Source of the DNA: Desulfobacteraceae bacterium
Lineage (GTDB): Bacteria > Desulfobacterota > Syntrophobacteria > Syntrophobacterales > Syntrophobacteraceae
NCBI GenBank assembly: GCA_021372635.1
Contig: JAJFUA010000153.1
Location: 1-39,284, forward strand
DNA: 39,284 bases
Direction: 5' to 3'
A program made the translations under genes and the position numbers. How positions within the stretch are numbered: the first letter of the stretch is position 1; the number at the start of each line of letters is the position of its first letter. Positions 31,219 to 38,804 of this stretch are shown in pieces. The notes below the pieces were generated by a model that was given only the letters and a program-made list of their open reading frames with translations, was not told the DNA's origin and ran no database searches.

Positions 31219-31665
31219 ATGAACACGATCACAAAAAAACAAATCCAGTACCTCCAGGTCCTCCGCCGCAAGGCGGGCCTCGACGACGATACCTGGACGG
31301 CCATGAAAGCCGAAGCCGGGGCCGTCTCCACCAGGGATCTCACCGAAGCCCAGTTCAACCGGCTGCTCGCCCGGCTCGAAGGCCGGCCCGCGGAAACCTC
31401 CGTCTCCCGCCGCCCGAAGCCCGGCAGGCCCGTCCACGCTTCAGCCCGCAAATCGGGCATGCACACGGCGCCGCCCATGGAGACGGCCGCCATGCTCGGA
31501 AAGATCGAAGCCATCCTGGCCGATCTGAAGCTCCCATGGAGCTACGCGGACGGCATGGCCCGGAAGATGTTCGGCGTCCAGTATCTCAAATGGTGCCGTG
31601 CCGATCAGGTCTACAAGCTGCTCCAGGCCCTGATCGTGCACCAGAACCGTTCCCGAAAACCATGA
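31219..31665 (+). CDS. gemA: GemA-like early regulatory protein (DUF1018)
   Basis: This 148-residue protein begins MNTITKKQIQYLQVLRRKAGLDDDTW, the DUF1018/GemA (Mu gp16) signature. The second half, LPWSYADGMARKMFGVQYLKWCRADQVYKL, matches its conserved C-terminal helices. GemA of Mu changes host DNA supercoiling and gene expression early in infection. ATG 31219 lies 7 nt after GGAG; a longer upstream frame overlaps the preceding gene and lacks protein character. Confidence 0.85.
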   Translation: MNTITKKQIQYLQVLRRKAGLDDDTWTAMKAEAGAVSTRDLTEAQFNRLLARLEGRPAETSVSRRPKPGRPVHASARKSGMHTAPPMETAAMLGKIEAILADLKLPWSYADGMARKMFGVQYLKWCRADQVYKLLQALIVHQNRSRKP

Positions 31666-31679
31666 ATCATCGACCTCGT

Positions 31680-31700
31680 CATTCCCGCGAAGGCGGGAAT
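31680..31700. repeat. REP-like palindrome between gemA and gam
   Basis: ATTCCCGC-GAAG-GCGGGAAT (31681-31700) forms a perfect 8-bp hairpin within GTCATTCCCGCGAAGGCGGG. This palindrome type is widely scattered in intergenic DNA of many proteobacteria, which suggests it inserted into the phage early operon. Confidence 0.6.
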
Positions 31701-31749
31701 CCAGGCTTTTGAACCTGACGATCCACCACGCGCAGGAAAGGACAAATCC

Positions 31750-32289
31750 ATGCCAAAACCAGCACTGAAGCGAGTAAAACAACAAGCCTCCACAACCGCC
31801 ATCCCCCAATCCCTGGACGCCGTAATAGAGGCCATTGCCCAAATCGGCCGCCACCAGCGCGAACGCCTCCGCATAGAAGCGGCCATGAACGACGAACTCG
31901 CCGCCGTAAAGCAGCGCTATGAGCAGGAAGCCGCCCCGCACAACGATGCCATCACCGACCTCTCCCGCGGGGTCCAGACCTGGTGCGAAGCCCACCGCGA
32001 CGAACTCACCCAGGGCGGCAAGGTCAAATTCGCCTCCCTCCCGAGCGGCGAGGTGAAATGGCGCATGAGACCGCCCAAAGTCGTCCTCCGCGGCCAGGAA
32101 GCCGTGATCGAAGCCCTCAGGCGCCTCGGCCTCGGCCGGTTCGTCCGCACCAGGGAGGAAGTGAACAAGGAAGCCATCCTCGCCGAACCCGAAGCGGTCC
32201 AGGACGTGAAGGGCCTCTCCATCAGCCAGGGCGAAGACTTCGTCATCGAACCCTTCGAAAGCCGCCTGGAGGAAGTCCGGGTAGCCTGA
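31750..32289 (+). CDS. gam: Mu Gam-like host-nuclease inhibitor
   Basis: This 179-residue protein matches the Gam family: helical start (SLDAVIEAIAQIGRHQRERL, RIEAAMNDELAAVKQRYEQE), then DLSRGVQTWCEAHRDEL, the strand pair KFASLPSGEVKWRMRPPKV, and EEVNKEAILAEPEAVQDVKG with a closing FVIEPF. Gam binds double-strand DNA ends like Ku and shields phage DNA from RecBCD-type nucleases. The start follows AGGAAAGGAC. It is the last well-conserved Mu gene before the defence island. Confidence 0.92.
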   Translation: MPKPALKRVKQQASTTAIPQSLDAVIEAIAQIGRHQRERLRIEAAMNDELAAVKQRYEQEAAPHNDAITDLSRGVQTWCEAHRDELTQGGKVKFASLPSGEVKWRMRPPKVVLRGQEAVIEALRRLGLGRFVRTREEVNKEAILAEPEAVQDVKGLSISQGEDFVIEPFESRLEEVRVA

Positions 32290-32357
32290 GGAGAACCACA
32301 CCGCCACCGCACCACCCGTCAATCGGCATCACGAAATCATGCAAGCCGCCGCGGAGC

Positions 32358-32380
32358 ATCTCCCCCCCACCGGGGGAGAT
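32358..32380 (+). terminator. Strong hairpin after gam
   Basis: ATCTCCCCC (32358-32366) pairs perfectly over 9 bp with GGGGGAGAT (32372-32380). CTCTCTTC follows rather than a T-run, so termination is possible but not certain. Confidence 0.45.
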
Positions 32381-32429
32381 CTCTCTTCGGCCCATAGAAA
32401 AACACGCAGCTCACGCAGGGGGGGATCGA

Positions 32430-32666
32430 ATGAACTCTTCAGGCCACAGGGGAAGAATGCGGGACCACTGCGCGGCGCTCTGGGCCATGCTTCATACCCG
32501 CCAAAACCTCACCATTGCGGACATCATGTCCGAACTCAATATGAGCGAAGATACCGCCCGGAGGTGGATCGATTCATTCAGTGACATTCTTCCCATTCGG
32601 GTGGAACGGGGGCGGGTGATTGTTGGCGTACTTCATTCTAATGTTTATGCAAGACAAAAAACTTAG
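32430..32666 (+). CDS. Small DeoR/HTH-type DNA-binding protein
   Basis: This 78-residue protein consists mainly of a winged-helix unit: MRDHCAALWAMLHTRQNLTI, ADIMSELNMSEDTARRWIDS, then a strand pair LPIRVERGRVIVG. The start has AGGGGGGG upstream. It is the last gene with phage-like codon use; AT-rich sequence begins within about 20 nt of its stop. It could be a Mu-like late or middle regulator, or a control gene for the downstream defence genes. Confidence 0.72.
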   Translation: MNSSGHRGRMRDHCAALWAMLHTRQNLTIADIMSELNMSEDTARRWIDSFSDILPIRVERGRVIVGVLHSNVYARQKT

Positions 32667-32939
32667 TGACAAAGTCCCCAAACAAGACCTAGAATATACC
32701 CCAAGATTGCACCCAACAATGTGATGGAACTGACTTTTTATATTGCAGAATTATCTCTGCTTCCCTTCTCAGGCGCCAATCCCCGATTGGACATTATTTT
32801 ATTGAGGGACTGTATAGCGTTTGAGCAATGGGAGCCAGTTTATTTCGCCAATGCTCACAACTATTATGGCAGATTATCAAGGTTATTTACATAAATTCGA
32901 ATTAAGTGAGATTATTTACTTAATGTGAAGGATAAAAAG

Positions 32940-35900
32940 ATGCAATATTACATTGGATTAGCGATTCAACTTTATAAAGATAATGAAAAATTGACGATAG
33001 CTCTAACTTGCTTAATAATAGGCTGGATACTGAACAAGTTCCTTCCATATATATGGTCTATGATGGTAATGCTTGTTAGTAGTATTGGACATAGAATTGG
33101 TGGCAAATTTGGATATTTACAGAAAAAATCAACATTCATGAATTGGGTCGTTCTTCTAAACCAAGACTTACACCTAACCGGCATCATTGCTTCTGGCGAA
33201 AAGCCAAAGCTTGAACAAATCTTCATATCCCTAGAAGTCATAGATAAGAATGCCAAAGATGAAAAATCTATCGATAGAAAATCTCTAACCTTAAAGGGAA
33301 TTATTATATCGCTACTATATCGCTTTATGTCAATCTTTTCAGAATATGGCATATTTCATCCCAAGTTTGATGCATCCATTAAGAAAGACTATAAAGCTGG
33401 CAATGTATTAAATATATATGAGAATACCTCTTACTTCACTAAATTGTCAAACGCAATGCATGATATTGTTAGATATCATGCTAAATTATGTTATTATATT
33501 CTGCTCTTTGCGTGTCTTGTAATGCTACCACTATACGTACTCTTCATTTCTATACAGCCTAGTATGCTACTAACTTCCCTTTGGATTTCCGCTTTCATGG
33601 GAACATCGATTGGCACAGCTGAGATACTGGTACGCAATCCTAAAAACATGAAAGCAAGGGGAATAATTCTTTTATATTCTATTCCTCTAGGCATTGCTAC
33701 AGGCATTGATATGCACAGATTGCATTCTGATGGGCAAAATATAACTCCATTATTATATCCAGCAATCCTTGTTATTGTTTTCAGTATATTGACTATAATT
33801 TATAAAAATAAAGTCCAATTCAGGCCAAAAAGAGCCCAAAGAAAGCAAAGGTTAGATCTTCAAAGGGTATTGGATGGCAATGACTATATTGCTATTTTGG
33901 GTAAACCTGGATCTGGTAAGAGTACCCTAATTCAATTCATTGCTTTGACGTTTGCTCAAGAACAGGCTGGTAAGGCGAGCCTGCGAAGGCGCGGTGTCGT
34001 AAAGGATCGACTAGGTCTTCGCAAATGGTATTTTCCAATTCACATACCATTGAGAAAAATATCAAGTTTTCTGCTTACTTCATCTACTAATTCAGAAGCG
34101 CATAATCTTCTCTTCGAAGCTTTTCGACAGAATATTTTACCATCAGACATTAGAGATTCTTTTACTGATGTATACATAAGGCACTTACTCAAGAAGAAAA
34201 AATGTATTTTTTTACTCGATGGCCTTGATGAGGTTGCAAATGATGAAGAATTTTTATGCGTTGTGAAGGAAATTAATGGTCTTGTTTCTATGTACGAGGG
34301 AAATAAGTTTATAATCACTTCGCGCTATTCTGGTTGGCGTGGAGGAGTTGGTTCATCGTTTGTGCGACATGAGATAAATGAACTGAATTATAACCAAATT
34401 TCTGTTTTCATTAATAGCTGGTATCAGGCAATAGAAGAGAATCGCTCGCAAATACCCAGGAATAAAGGAGGTACCGAACAAGCTCAATTCATTAGGAGGC
34501 AAGCGAGCAATAAAGCGCACAAATTATTGGAAGCCTTAAAGTCTTCCAGCCAAATAATGCATCTCGCACGAAATCCTTTATTGCTGTCCATGATTTGTTT
34601 TGTCCATTACAATAAAACATTGCCCAAAGAGCGGCTAAGCTTATATGAAGATTGTAGTAAGTTACTTCTGGAACAATGGGACGTGGAAAAGGGGATGCCA
34701 AAGGATGATATTTCCTTGCAGTTTCGTCAAAAAGAAGCTCTACTGTATGAGATTGCCTATTGTCTGCATACAGGCCAAATTGGCGTCGATAACGAGCGGA
34801 AGGAAGCTACTAGCAAAGAGATTCTGCCAATTATAGAAAAGCAATTGAAGAAATTCCGAATTGATATAGCTCAAAGCGAGCAACTATTCAATAAACTTGT
34901 GGATAGGACTGGTCTATTGATATGTACTGAAAGATATAAGGATAGATATAGCTTTAGCCATTTAACATTTCAAGAGTATTATACAGCTAAATACATTCAT
35001 GAAAATAGATTGGATATTTTTTCAATCATTCAAAGAGCTGACAAGTCTGGAAATGACAAGCTAAGCACTTGGTGGAGAGAGGTCATTGTTCTCTACAGTA
35101 TGATGCAGGGGGATGCCTCTCCAACTATTACAGCTCTTTGCAAATTATTAGGGAAAGATATCTTCAATAGGCCACTCCAGATAGCCGCTCAGTGTTTTTC
35201 GGATTCCCTTGCGGCTCCTTCACAAGAGTCAGAGAAAAGGTTATTTGATAATCTACTTTCTGTTAGGACATGTGGAAAGAAAAATGATTCGGAAACACTT
35301 GGTCATGATATTAAAAAATATTTAATTGATTTTACAACTACATCAAGATATTTAGAGCTTTCCCTTATATCTTCATGGAAGAAAGTATTTGCTGACTCAA
35401 GCGTTATATCAAATATTTCAAAAGAAATCATTAACCTTATTAGCAGCTCTAATTATGAAATTCGAAAAACGACACTCATCGCAGCCAATGAATTAGGCAT
35501 AAAAGATAAGCTTAAAGATATGGAAGTGGACAATTCAATCTTTATAGAAATAATAGAAAATTCTGATATATTTCTTAGAAATTTGACAATTCAATTTCTG
35601 TCAATGAGACGCAGTGTCTCTATGGATAGTGAGTTTGCAAAGAGGTTATCCAAAATTATTTTTGAAAGATTGGCATTTTCTGAAATGTGCAGTGTTGTTC
35701 CTATATTGAAATCTGAAGCATTTTCTATGATCCATAAGGAGTTACAGCTATGGATAGCAGTTGCACTTCGGCATCTCTTTAGATGCCCTTTTAATGGAAA
35801 TGAGATTTCGGGTTTAGATTATAGATACTATGGATCTATGTACTCTTTACAATATCATTATATTGAGCTAGTTTCATTGGCAAAGTCTGACATGAGTTAT

Positions 35901-36866
35901 AATTTACAAACTGACATTATACCACTTTTGCATACTGGTGCTTCATGGCCATGGAATGAGAGCGAACTGATAAGAGAGCACCTTGTAGTTATATTTATGG
36001 GTACCCTAGTTGCTTTAGACAGTCAAAATGAAAAAGCTGATCACAAAATGCAGTTGCTACAGCTTTTACAAAATGGTCGTTCTGATCAACAAAGATTGGC
36101 GATATTATGTCTAAAAAAATATTTCTCTGATGATTCTGATGTGATCGAAGCAATCTTGCGCAAGACCAAATCATATTACTCACACGTAAGACTTACTGCG
36201 ATTGCTGCCATTCGAGGTTTTCGGATGAGAAGTAGGCAATCTAAGAAAATAATTGCATTTCTGTCGGCTGGATTTGTGCCAATTGGGCGATCTAAGAGGA
36301 TATTGAATAATTGCATTGAATTTCTATCGGGACATCATATGGCCTGGGTTGGAGATGAAGAACGCTTGCAGATCCTTGGCGCATTGTGTTTTCTTAAACC
36401 AACTGTATTTTATTATAAATTGCGGGAAGAGCTATTGGCGAGTTCAGAAGAGTCCAGAGAATCACCAAACTTCCTAAGGTTGTTATTGAGCTTATCTTCT
36501 ATCATAAAAAGAGAAGATATCGTTCCGCTTATTGAACACATAAAGGACGATGTAATACTCCTTATATTTATTGACAATATCCTGAAACATTTAGGAAAAG
36601 ATAAGTTATCTAATAGAGAGATATTTAGCTCTATCCGTAAATATTTACTTGATAATATCAAATGCGAAGAATGTAATGAAGAAATTTATAAAGATTGTGA
36701 TATGGTAACTGTTGTTGCCTCTATCGGCTTAGTTAAAAAACATAAAATGATCGACTATATCACTGATTCTGATATTAAATCTATTAGGCACATAATTAAA
36801 TGTCATAGCAAGAGAACGTGTGATGCTGTTTTTGATATGCTAGAATTACACAATGCTATTTCTTAA
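32940..36866 (+). CDS. Membrane-anchored NACHT (NLR-like) NTPase, putative phage-defence protein
   Basis: This protein has 1308 residues. A long hydrophobic stretch lies at ~17-49 and several more between ~182 and 288, so the N-terminal third is membrane-embedded. The NACHT domain follows: Walker A GKPGSGKST (321-329), Walker B LLDGLDE (425-431), the sensor FIITSRYSGW (about 457-466), NPLLLSMICFVH (545-556) and SFSHLTFQEYYTA (671-683). The C-terminal ~600 residues look like helical HEAT-type repeats, the usual sensor part. Bacterial NACHT proteins protect against phages. ATG 32940 is chosen (AAGGA 7 nt upstream); GTG 32925 is possible. The AT-rich, rare-codon composition differs sharply from its left flank and suggests transfer. 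Membrane disruption as effector is inference. Confidence 0.88.
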   Translation: MQYYIGLAIQLYKDNEKLTIALTCLIIGWILNKFLPYIWSMMVMLVSSIGHRIGGKFGYLQKKSTFMNWVVLLNQDLHLTGIIASGEKPKLEQIFISLEVIDKNAKDEKSIDRKSLTLKGIIISLLYRFMSIFSEYGIFHPKFDASIKKDYKAGNVLNIYENTSYFTKLSNAMHDIVRYHAKLCYYILLFACLVMLPLYVLFISIQPSMLLTSLWISAFMGTSIGTAEILVRNPKNMKARGIILLYSIPLGIATGIDMHRLHSDGQNITPLLYPAILVIVFSILTIIYKNKVQFRPKRAQRKQRLDLQRVLDGNDYIAILGKPGSGKSTLIQFIALTFAQEQAGKASLRRRGVVKDRLGLRKWYFPIHIPLRKISSFLLTSSTNSEAHNLLFEAFRQNILPSDIRDSFTDVYIRHLLKKKKCIFLLDGLDEVANDEEFLCVVKEINGLVSMYEGNKFIITSRYSGWRGGVGSSFVRHEINELNYNQISVFINSWYQAIEENRSQIPRNKGGTEQAQFIRRQASNKAHKLLEALKSSSQIMHLARNPLLLSMICFVHYNKTLPKERLSLYEDCSKLLLEQWDVEKGMPKDDISLQFRQKEALLYEIAYCLHTGQIGVDNERKEATSKEILPIIEKQLKKFRIDIAQSEQLFNKLVDRTGLLICTERYKDRYSFSHLTFQEYYTAKYIHENRLDIFSIIQRADKSGNDKLSTWWREVIVLYSMMQGDASPTITALCKLLGKDIFNRPLQIAAQCFSDSLAAPSQESEKRLFDNLLSVRTCGKKNDSETLGHDIKKYLIDFTTTSRYLELSLISSWKKVFADSSVISNISKEIINLISSSNYEIRKTTLIAANELGIKDKLKDMEVDNSIFIEIIENSDIFLRNLTIQFLSMRRSVSMDSEFAKRLSKIIFERLAFSEMCSVVPILKSEAFSMIHKELQLWIAVALRHLFRCPFNGNEISGLDYRYYGSMYSLQYHYIELVSLAKSDMSYNLQTDIIPLLHTGASWPWNESELIREHLVVIFMGTLVALDSQNEKADHKMQLLQLLQNGRSDQQRLAILCLKKYFSDDSDVIEAILRKTKSYYSHVRLTAIAAIRGFRMRSRQSKKIIAFLSAGFVPIGRSKRILNNCIEFLSGHHMAWVGDEERLQILGALCFLKPTVFYYKLREELLASSEESRESPNFLRLLLSLSSIIKREDIVPLIEHIKDDVILLIFIDNILKHLGKDKLSNREIFSSIRKYLLDNIKCEECNEEIYKDCDMVTVVASIGLVKKHKMIDYITDSDIKSIRHIIKCHSKRTCDAVFDMLELHNAIS

Positions 36867-36960
36867 GAGAGGAATGGAGGACGCTCATGAAAATATGCGA
36901 TTCTCGCTTCTTCTCGTGCGAGCAGACAGAAATAGTACAGAAATAGGCAGAAATAGAGAG

Positions 36961-37005
36961 AAATAGGGGACGCCCTTTACATTTTACATTCACCCCTGTT
37001 CCCGG
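36961..37005 (+). repeat. 45-nt repeat, partial copy
   Basis: It starts AAATAGGGGACGCCC and ends CACCCCTGTTCCCGG. The same 45 nt recur exactly at 37015-37059 and 38554-38598. Confidence 0.85.
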
Positions 37006-37012
37006 AGAAATA

Positions 37013-37222
37013 GGAAATAGGGGACGCCCTTTACATTTTACATTCACCCCTGTTCCCGGGTTTCCTTTAAATGAAAGAGAGGGGGCAGGCATTGAAAAGG
37101 GAAAAAGCTGATTTCAAAACATTTGTTGCCAAGACAAATCGTAGCGTGTGAAGCCTGTCGGCCGCAGACAAGGATCTACGAGAGCTTATCGCGAGGATGA
37201 AAGGCTGAATGTTCCTTTTTCA
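37013..37222 (+). repeat. Direct repeat copy A, left of the TIR gene
   Basis: About 210 nt nearly identical to 38552-38761. It includes the 45-nt unit, then TTTCCTTTAAATG and a short open frame. In this copy the frame (from ATG 37071) is cut by TGA at 37149-37151, where copy B has a sense codon. Confidence 0.85.
37071..37151 (+). pseudogene. Truncated copy of the repeat-borne small open frame
   Basis: It encodes MKERGQALKREKADFKTFVA and a few more residues before TGA. The intact copy at 38610-38747 has a serine codon (TCG) at the stop position and runs to 45 residues. No ribosome site is visible. It may be a relic of a larger gene rather than an expressed peptide. Confidence 0.35.
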
Positions 37223-37229
37223 AGGCTTG

Positions 37230-37245
37230 GCCACTTTTTTGTGGC
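37230..37245. terminator. Small hairpin after repeat copy A
   Basis: GCCAC-TTTTTT-GTGGC forms a 5-bp stem with a T6 loop. It occupies the position that a GTCCCC...GGGGAC hairpin holds after copy B. Confidence 0.35.
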
Positions 37246-37435
37246 GGCCCCGATTATGTGAGCTGGCAGGCGTAAGAATTCTCAAATGCTCCCCATGCTG
37301 CCTCGCCTCCCTGCTTGCGATCCTTCTCAATCGTGGTGCAATCGCCTGAAATCGTTGTAAATTTCAGATTGTTGATGCTCGCTGGCCTGCCGTGCATGGT
37401 CGGGCGAAATAAGCATGGAGAGGATTTGAGTAGTT

Positions 37436-38488
37436 ATGAAAAAGCGGATTTTCATAAGTCATGCAGCTAAGGACAAATCTTTGGCCGATTTGTTGTTAGA
37501 CTTCCTACAAACCGGCGCAAACATCTCACATGATGAAGTATTCTGTTCATCACTTGAAGGATTAGGGATTCCTCATGGCAAAAACTTTATCGAATATATA
37601 AAGCTACAATTACAGGCTCCTGAAGTCGTAATTGCAATAGTTTCTCGGAATTATTTCATCAGCCAGTTTTGTCTTTGCGAACTCGGCGCTACGTGGGCTA
37701 TGTCTCACAATATTCTGCCGTTACTTGTTCCACCTCTCAAATACTCTGACATAAGCGGTGTCCTTTCTTCGATTCAAGTCAGCAGGATAGATGATTCCGA
37801 TGACTTGAACACCTTTATTACTGAGTTGGGAAAGCAAATTGGTTCTAAGATAAACCTTGCAAGGTGGGATGCAAAAAAGAAAACCTTCTTAAGGAACCTT
37901 ACGTCAGTCCTTAAGGGACTACCAAAACCAGATACCGTTTCAGCAACTGAACATGATGCAATCAAAGCCCGTATGAAAGATACCCAAGAAGCACTTGAAG
38001 AAGCCGAGCAAAAGGTTTCATTATTAGAGGACAAAATCAAGGAGCTGAAGAAACTGAAAAATAAAGTGCAGGTTGCCAAGGTTGAAAAACAATTCTCGAC
38101 CCAACAGCAGACATTCGACGAATTACTGGAAAAAGTTCGTGGTGCATTTGGAAAATTGCCAAGAATTGTCACATTGGTAGCCTTTAAGGAACGTGTAACC
38201 GATGAAGCTATTTTCAATGCATTTGAAGACCCAGAACTTTTACGTGAAGCTGAAATTTCGACTGAACATGAATATCTAACATATGGAGAAAGAGGCTTTT
38301 ACTTGAATAACGATCACCCCAAAATCAGACGTTGCAAAAATGCCCTAAGCGATCTTAGTCATTTTCTGGAATCCGAGGCAGAGGCTGAGATATTTCAATC
38401 TTTCGAGGAGGATAATGACTATCCTTTATCATTATCCAATCGAGCTTTCTGGAATGAATATATCAACGATTCTATTGAATATTTGTGA
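37436..38488 (+). CDS. TIR-domain protein with coiled coil, putative defence effector
   Basis: This protein has 350 residues. Residues 1-~140 are a TIR (TIR_2) domain: KRIFISHAAKDKSLADLLLD, EVFCSSLEGLGIPHG, VVIAIVSRNYFISQ and FCLCELGATWAM, with E82 the expected catalytic Glu of NAD-cleaving TIRs. A charged coiled coil follows at ~175-225 (EALEEAEQKVSLLEDKIKEL). Residues 230-350 are an unfamiliar soluble domain. Bacterial TIR proteins deplete NAD+ or make cyclic ADP-ribose signals on phage sensing. It is in the same direction as the NACHT gene 570 nt upstream and lies between two direct repeats. Codon use is AT-rich like the NACHT gene. Whether the two form one system or two independent defences is unknown. 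Confidence 0.87.
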   Translation: MKKRIFISHAAKDKSLADLLLDFLQTGANISHDEVFCSSLEGLGIPHGKNFIEYIKLQLQAPEVVIAIVSRNYFISQFCLCELGATWAMSHNILPLLVPPLKYSDISGVLSSIQVSRIDDSDDLNTFITELGKQIGSKINLARWDAKKKTFLRNLTSVLKGLPKPDTVSATEHDAIKARMKDTQEALEEAEQKVSLLEDKIKELKKLKNKVQVAKVEKQFSTQQQTFDELLEKVRGAFGKLPRIVTLVAFKERVTDEAIFNAFEDPELLREAEISTEHEYLTYGERGFYLNNDHPKIRRCKNALSDLSHFLESEAEAEIFQSFEEDNDYPLSLSNRAFWNEYINDSIEYL

Positions 38489-38502
38489 TTTACAGAGAGC
38501 GA

Positions 38503-38545
38503 CTGACCCAGTCTGAAAGAATCGAGAAACAGGGAAAGGGGTCAG
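38503..38545 (+). terminator. Possible hairpin downstream of the TIR gene
   Basis: CTGACCC (38503-38509) can pair with GGGTCAG (38539-38545) across 29 nt. There is no T-tract; weak. Confidence 0.3.
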
Positions 38546-38551
38546 CAGTAG

Positions 38552-38761
38552 GGAAATAGGGGACGCCCTTTACATTTTACATTCACCCCTGTTCCCGGGT
38601 TTCCTTTAAATGGAAGAGAGGGGGCAGGCATTGAAAAAGGAAAAAGCTGATTTCAAAACATTTGTTGCCAAGACAATTCGGTGCGTATCGAGCCTGTTGG
38701 CCGCAGATGGGGATCTACAAGAGCTTATCGAGAGGATGAAAGGCTGAATGTTCCTCTTTCA
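38552..38761 (+). repeat. Direct repeat copy B, right of the TIR gene
   Basis: It matches copy A at 37013-37222 in the same orientation, with scattered substitutions toward the 3' half and the 45-nt core identical. Together the copies flank the TIR gene, so recombination between them would delete or duplicate it as a cassette. Confidence 0.85.
38610..38747 (+). CDS. Small open frame within repeat copy B (45 aa)
   Basis: It encodes MEERGQALKKEKADFKTFVA, then KTIRCVSSLLAADGDLQELI and ERMKG. It is a plausible amphipathic helical peptide, intact here and interrupted in copy A. No ribosome site is apparent (TTTCCTTTAA precedes ATG). It may be part of the repeat or a fragment of a lost mobile-element gene. 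Low confidence that it is translated. Confidence 0.3.
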   Translation: MEERGQALKKEKADFKTFVAKTIRCVSSLLAADGDLQELIERMKG

Positions 38762-38767
38762 CGACCT

Positions 38768-38788
38768 GTCCCCTTCTATTTTGGGGAC
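38768..38788. repeat. Palindrome near the transposase 3' end
   Basis: GTCCCC (38768-38773) and GGGGAC (38783-38788) form a 6-bp stem. It lies between repeat B and the 3' end of the ISL3-type gene, and may mark an element end or a terminator. Confidence 0.35.
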
Positions 38789-38804
38789 CCCCTTCTTTTC
38801 TGGT

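Larger units (their letters stand above)
24545..32666 (+). mobile_element. Mu-like transposable prophage: left end and early region
   Basis: From the left-end repeats at 24545 the order is: accessory nucleoside deoxyribosyltransferase, C-type repressor (minus), early promoter, small HTH genes, transposase MuA, ATPase MuB, several small early genes, GemA, Gam and a small HTH gene. This is the order of Mu and its relatives. No Mor, lysis, head or tail genes, and no right end, are found before the AT-rich defence genes start at 32.67 kb. The element is either truncated here or continues past the window with the defence genes as cargo. Strong C-ending codon use sets it apart from both sides. Confidence 0.82.
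36867..37435. other. 569-nt repeat-rich region between the NACHT and TIR genes
   Basis: Directly after the NACHT stop come four degenerate 10-11-nt units containing GAAATAG (about 36928-36966). Two copies of the 45-nt repeat and the longer direct repeat A follow, then a GCCAC-TTTTTT-GTGGC hairpin at 37230-37245. About 190 nt remain before the TIR gene, in which I see no clear promoter. Confidence 0.5.
38489..38804. other. 316-nt region between the TIR gene and the transposase
   Basis: It contains the hairpin at 38503-38545, direct repeat copy B with a 45-codon open frame, and the hairpin GTCCCC-N9-GGGGAC (38768-38788). Nothing else is seen. Confidence 0.5.

Noticed and set aside
36961..38598. 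CRISPR array
   Set aside because: Only three copies of the 45-nt repeat, unequally spaced by a few bases and by a whole gene, with no spacers and no cas genes.
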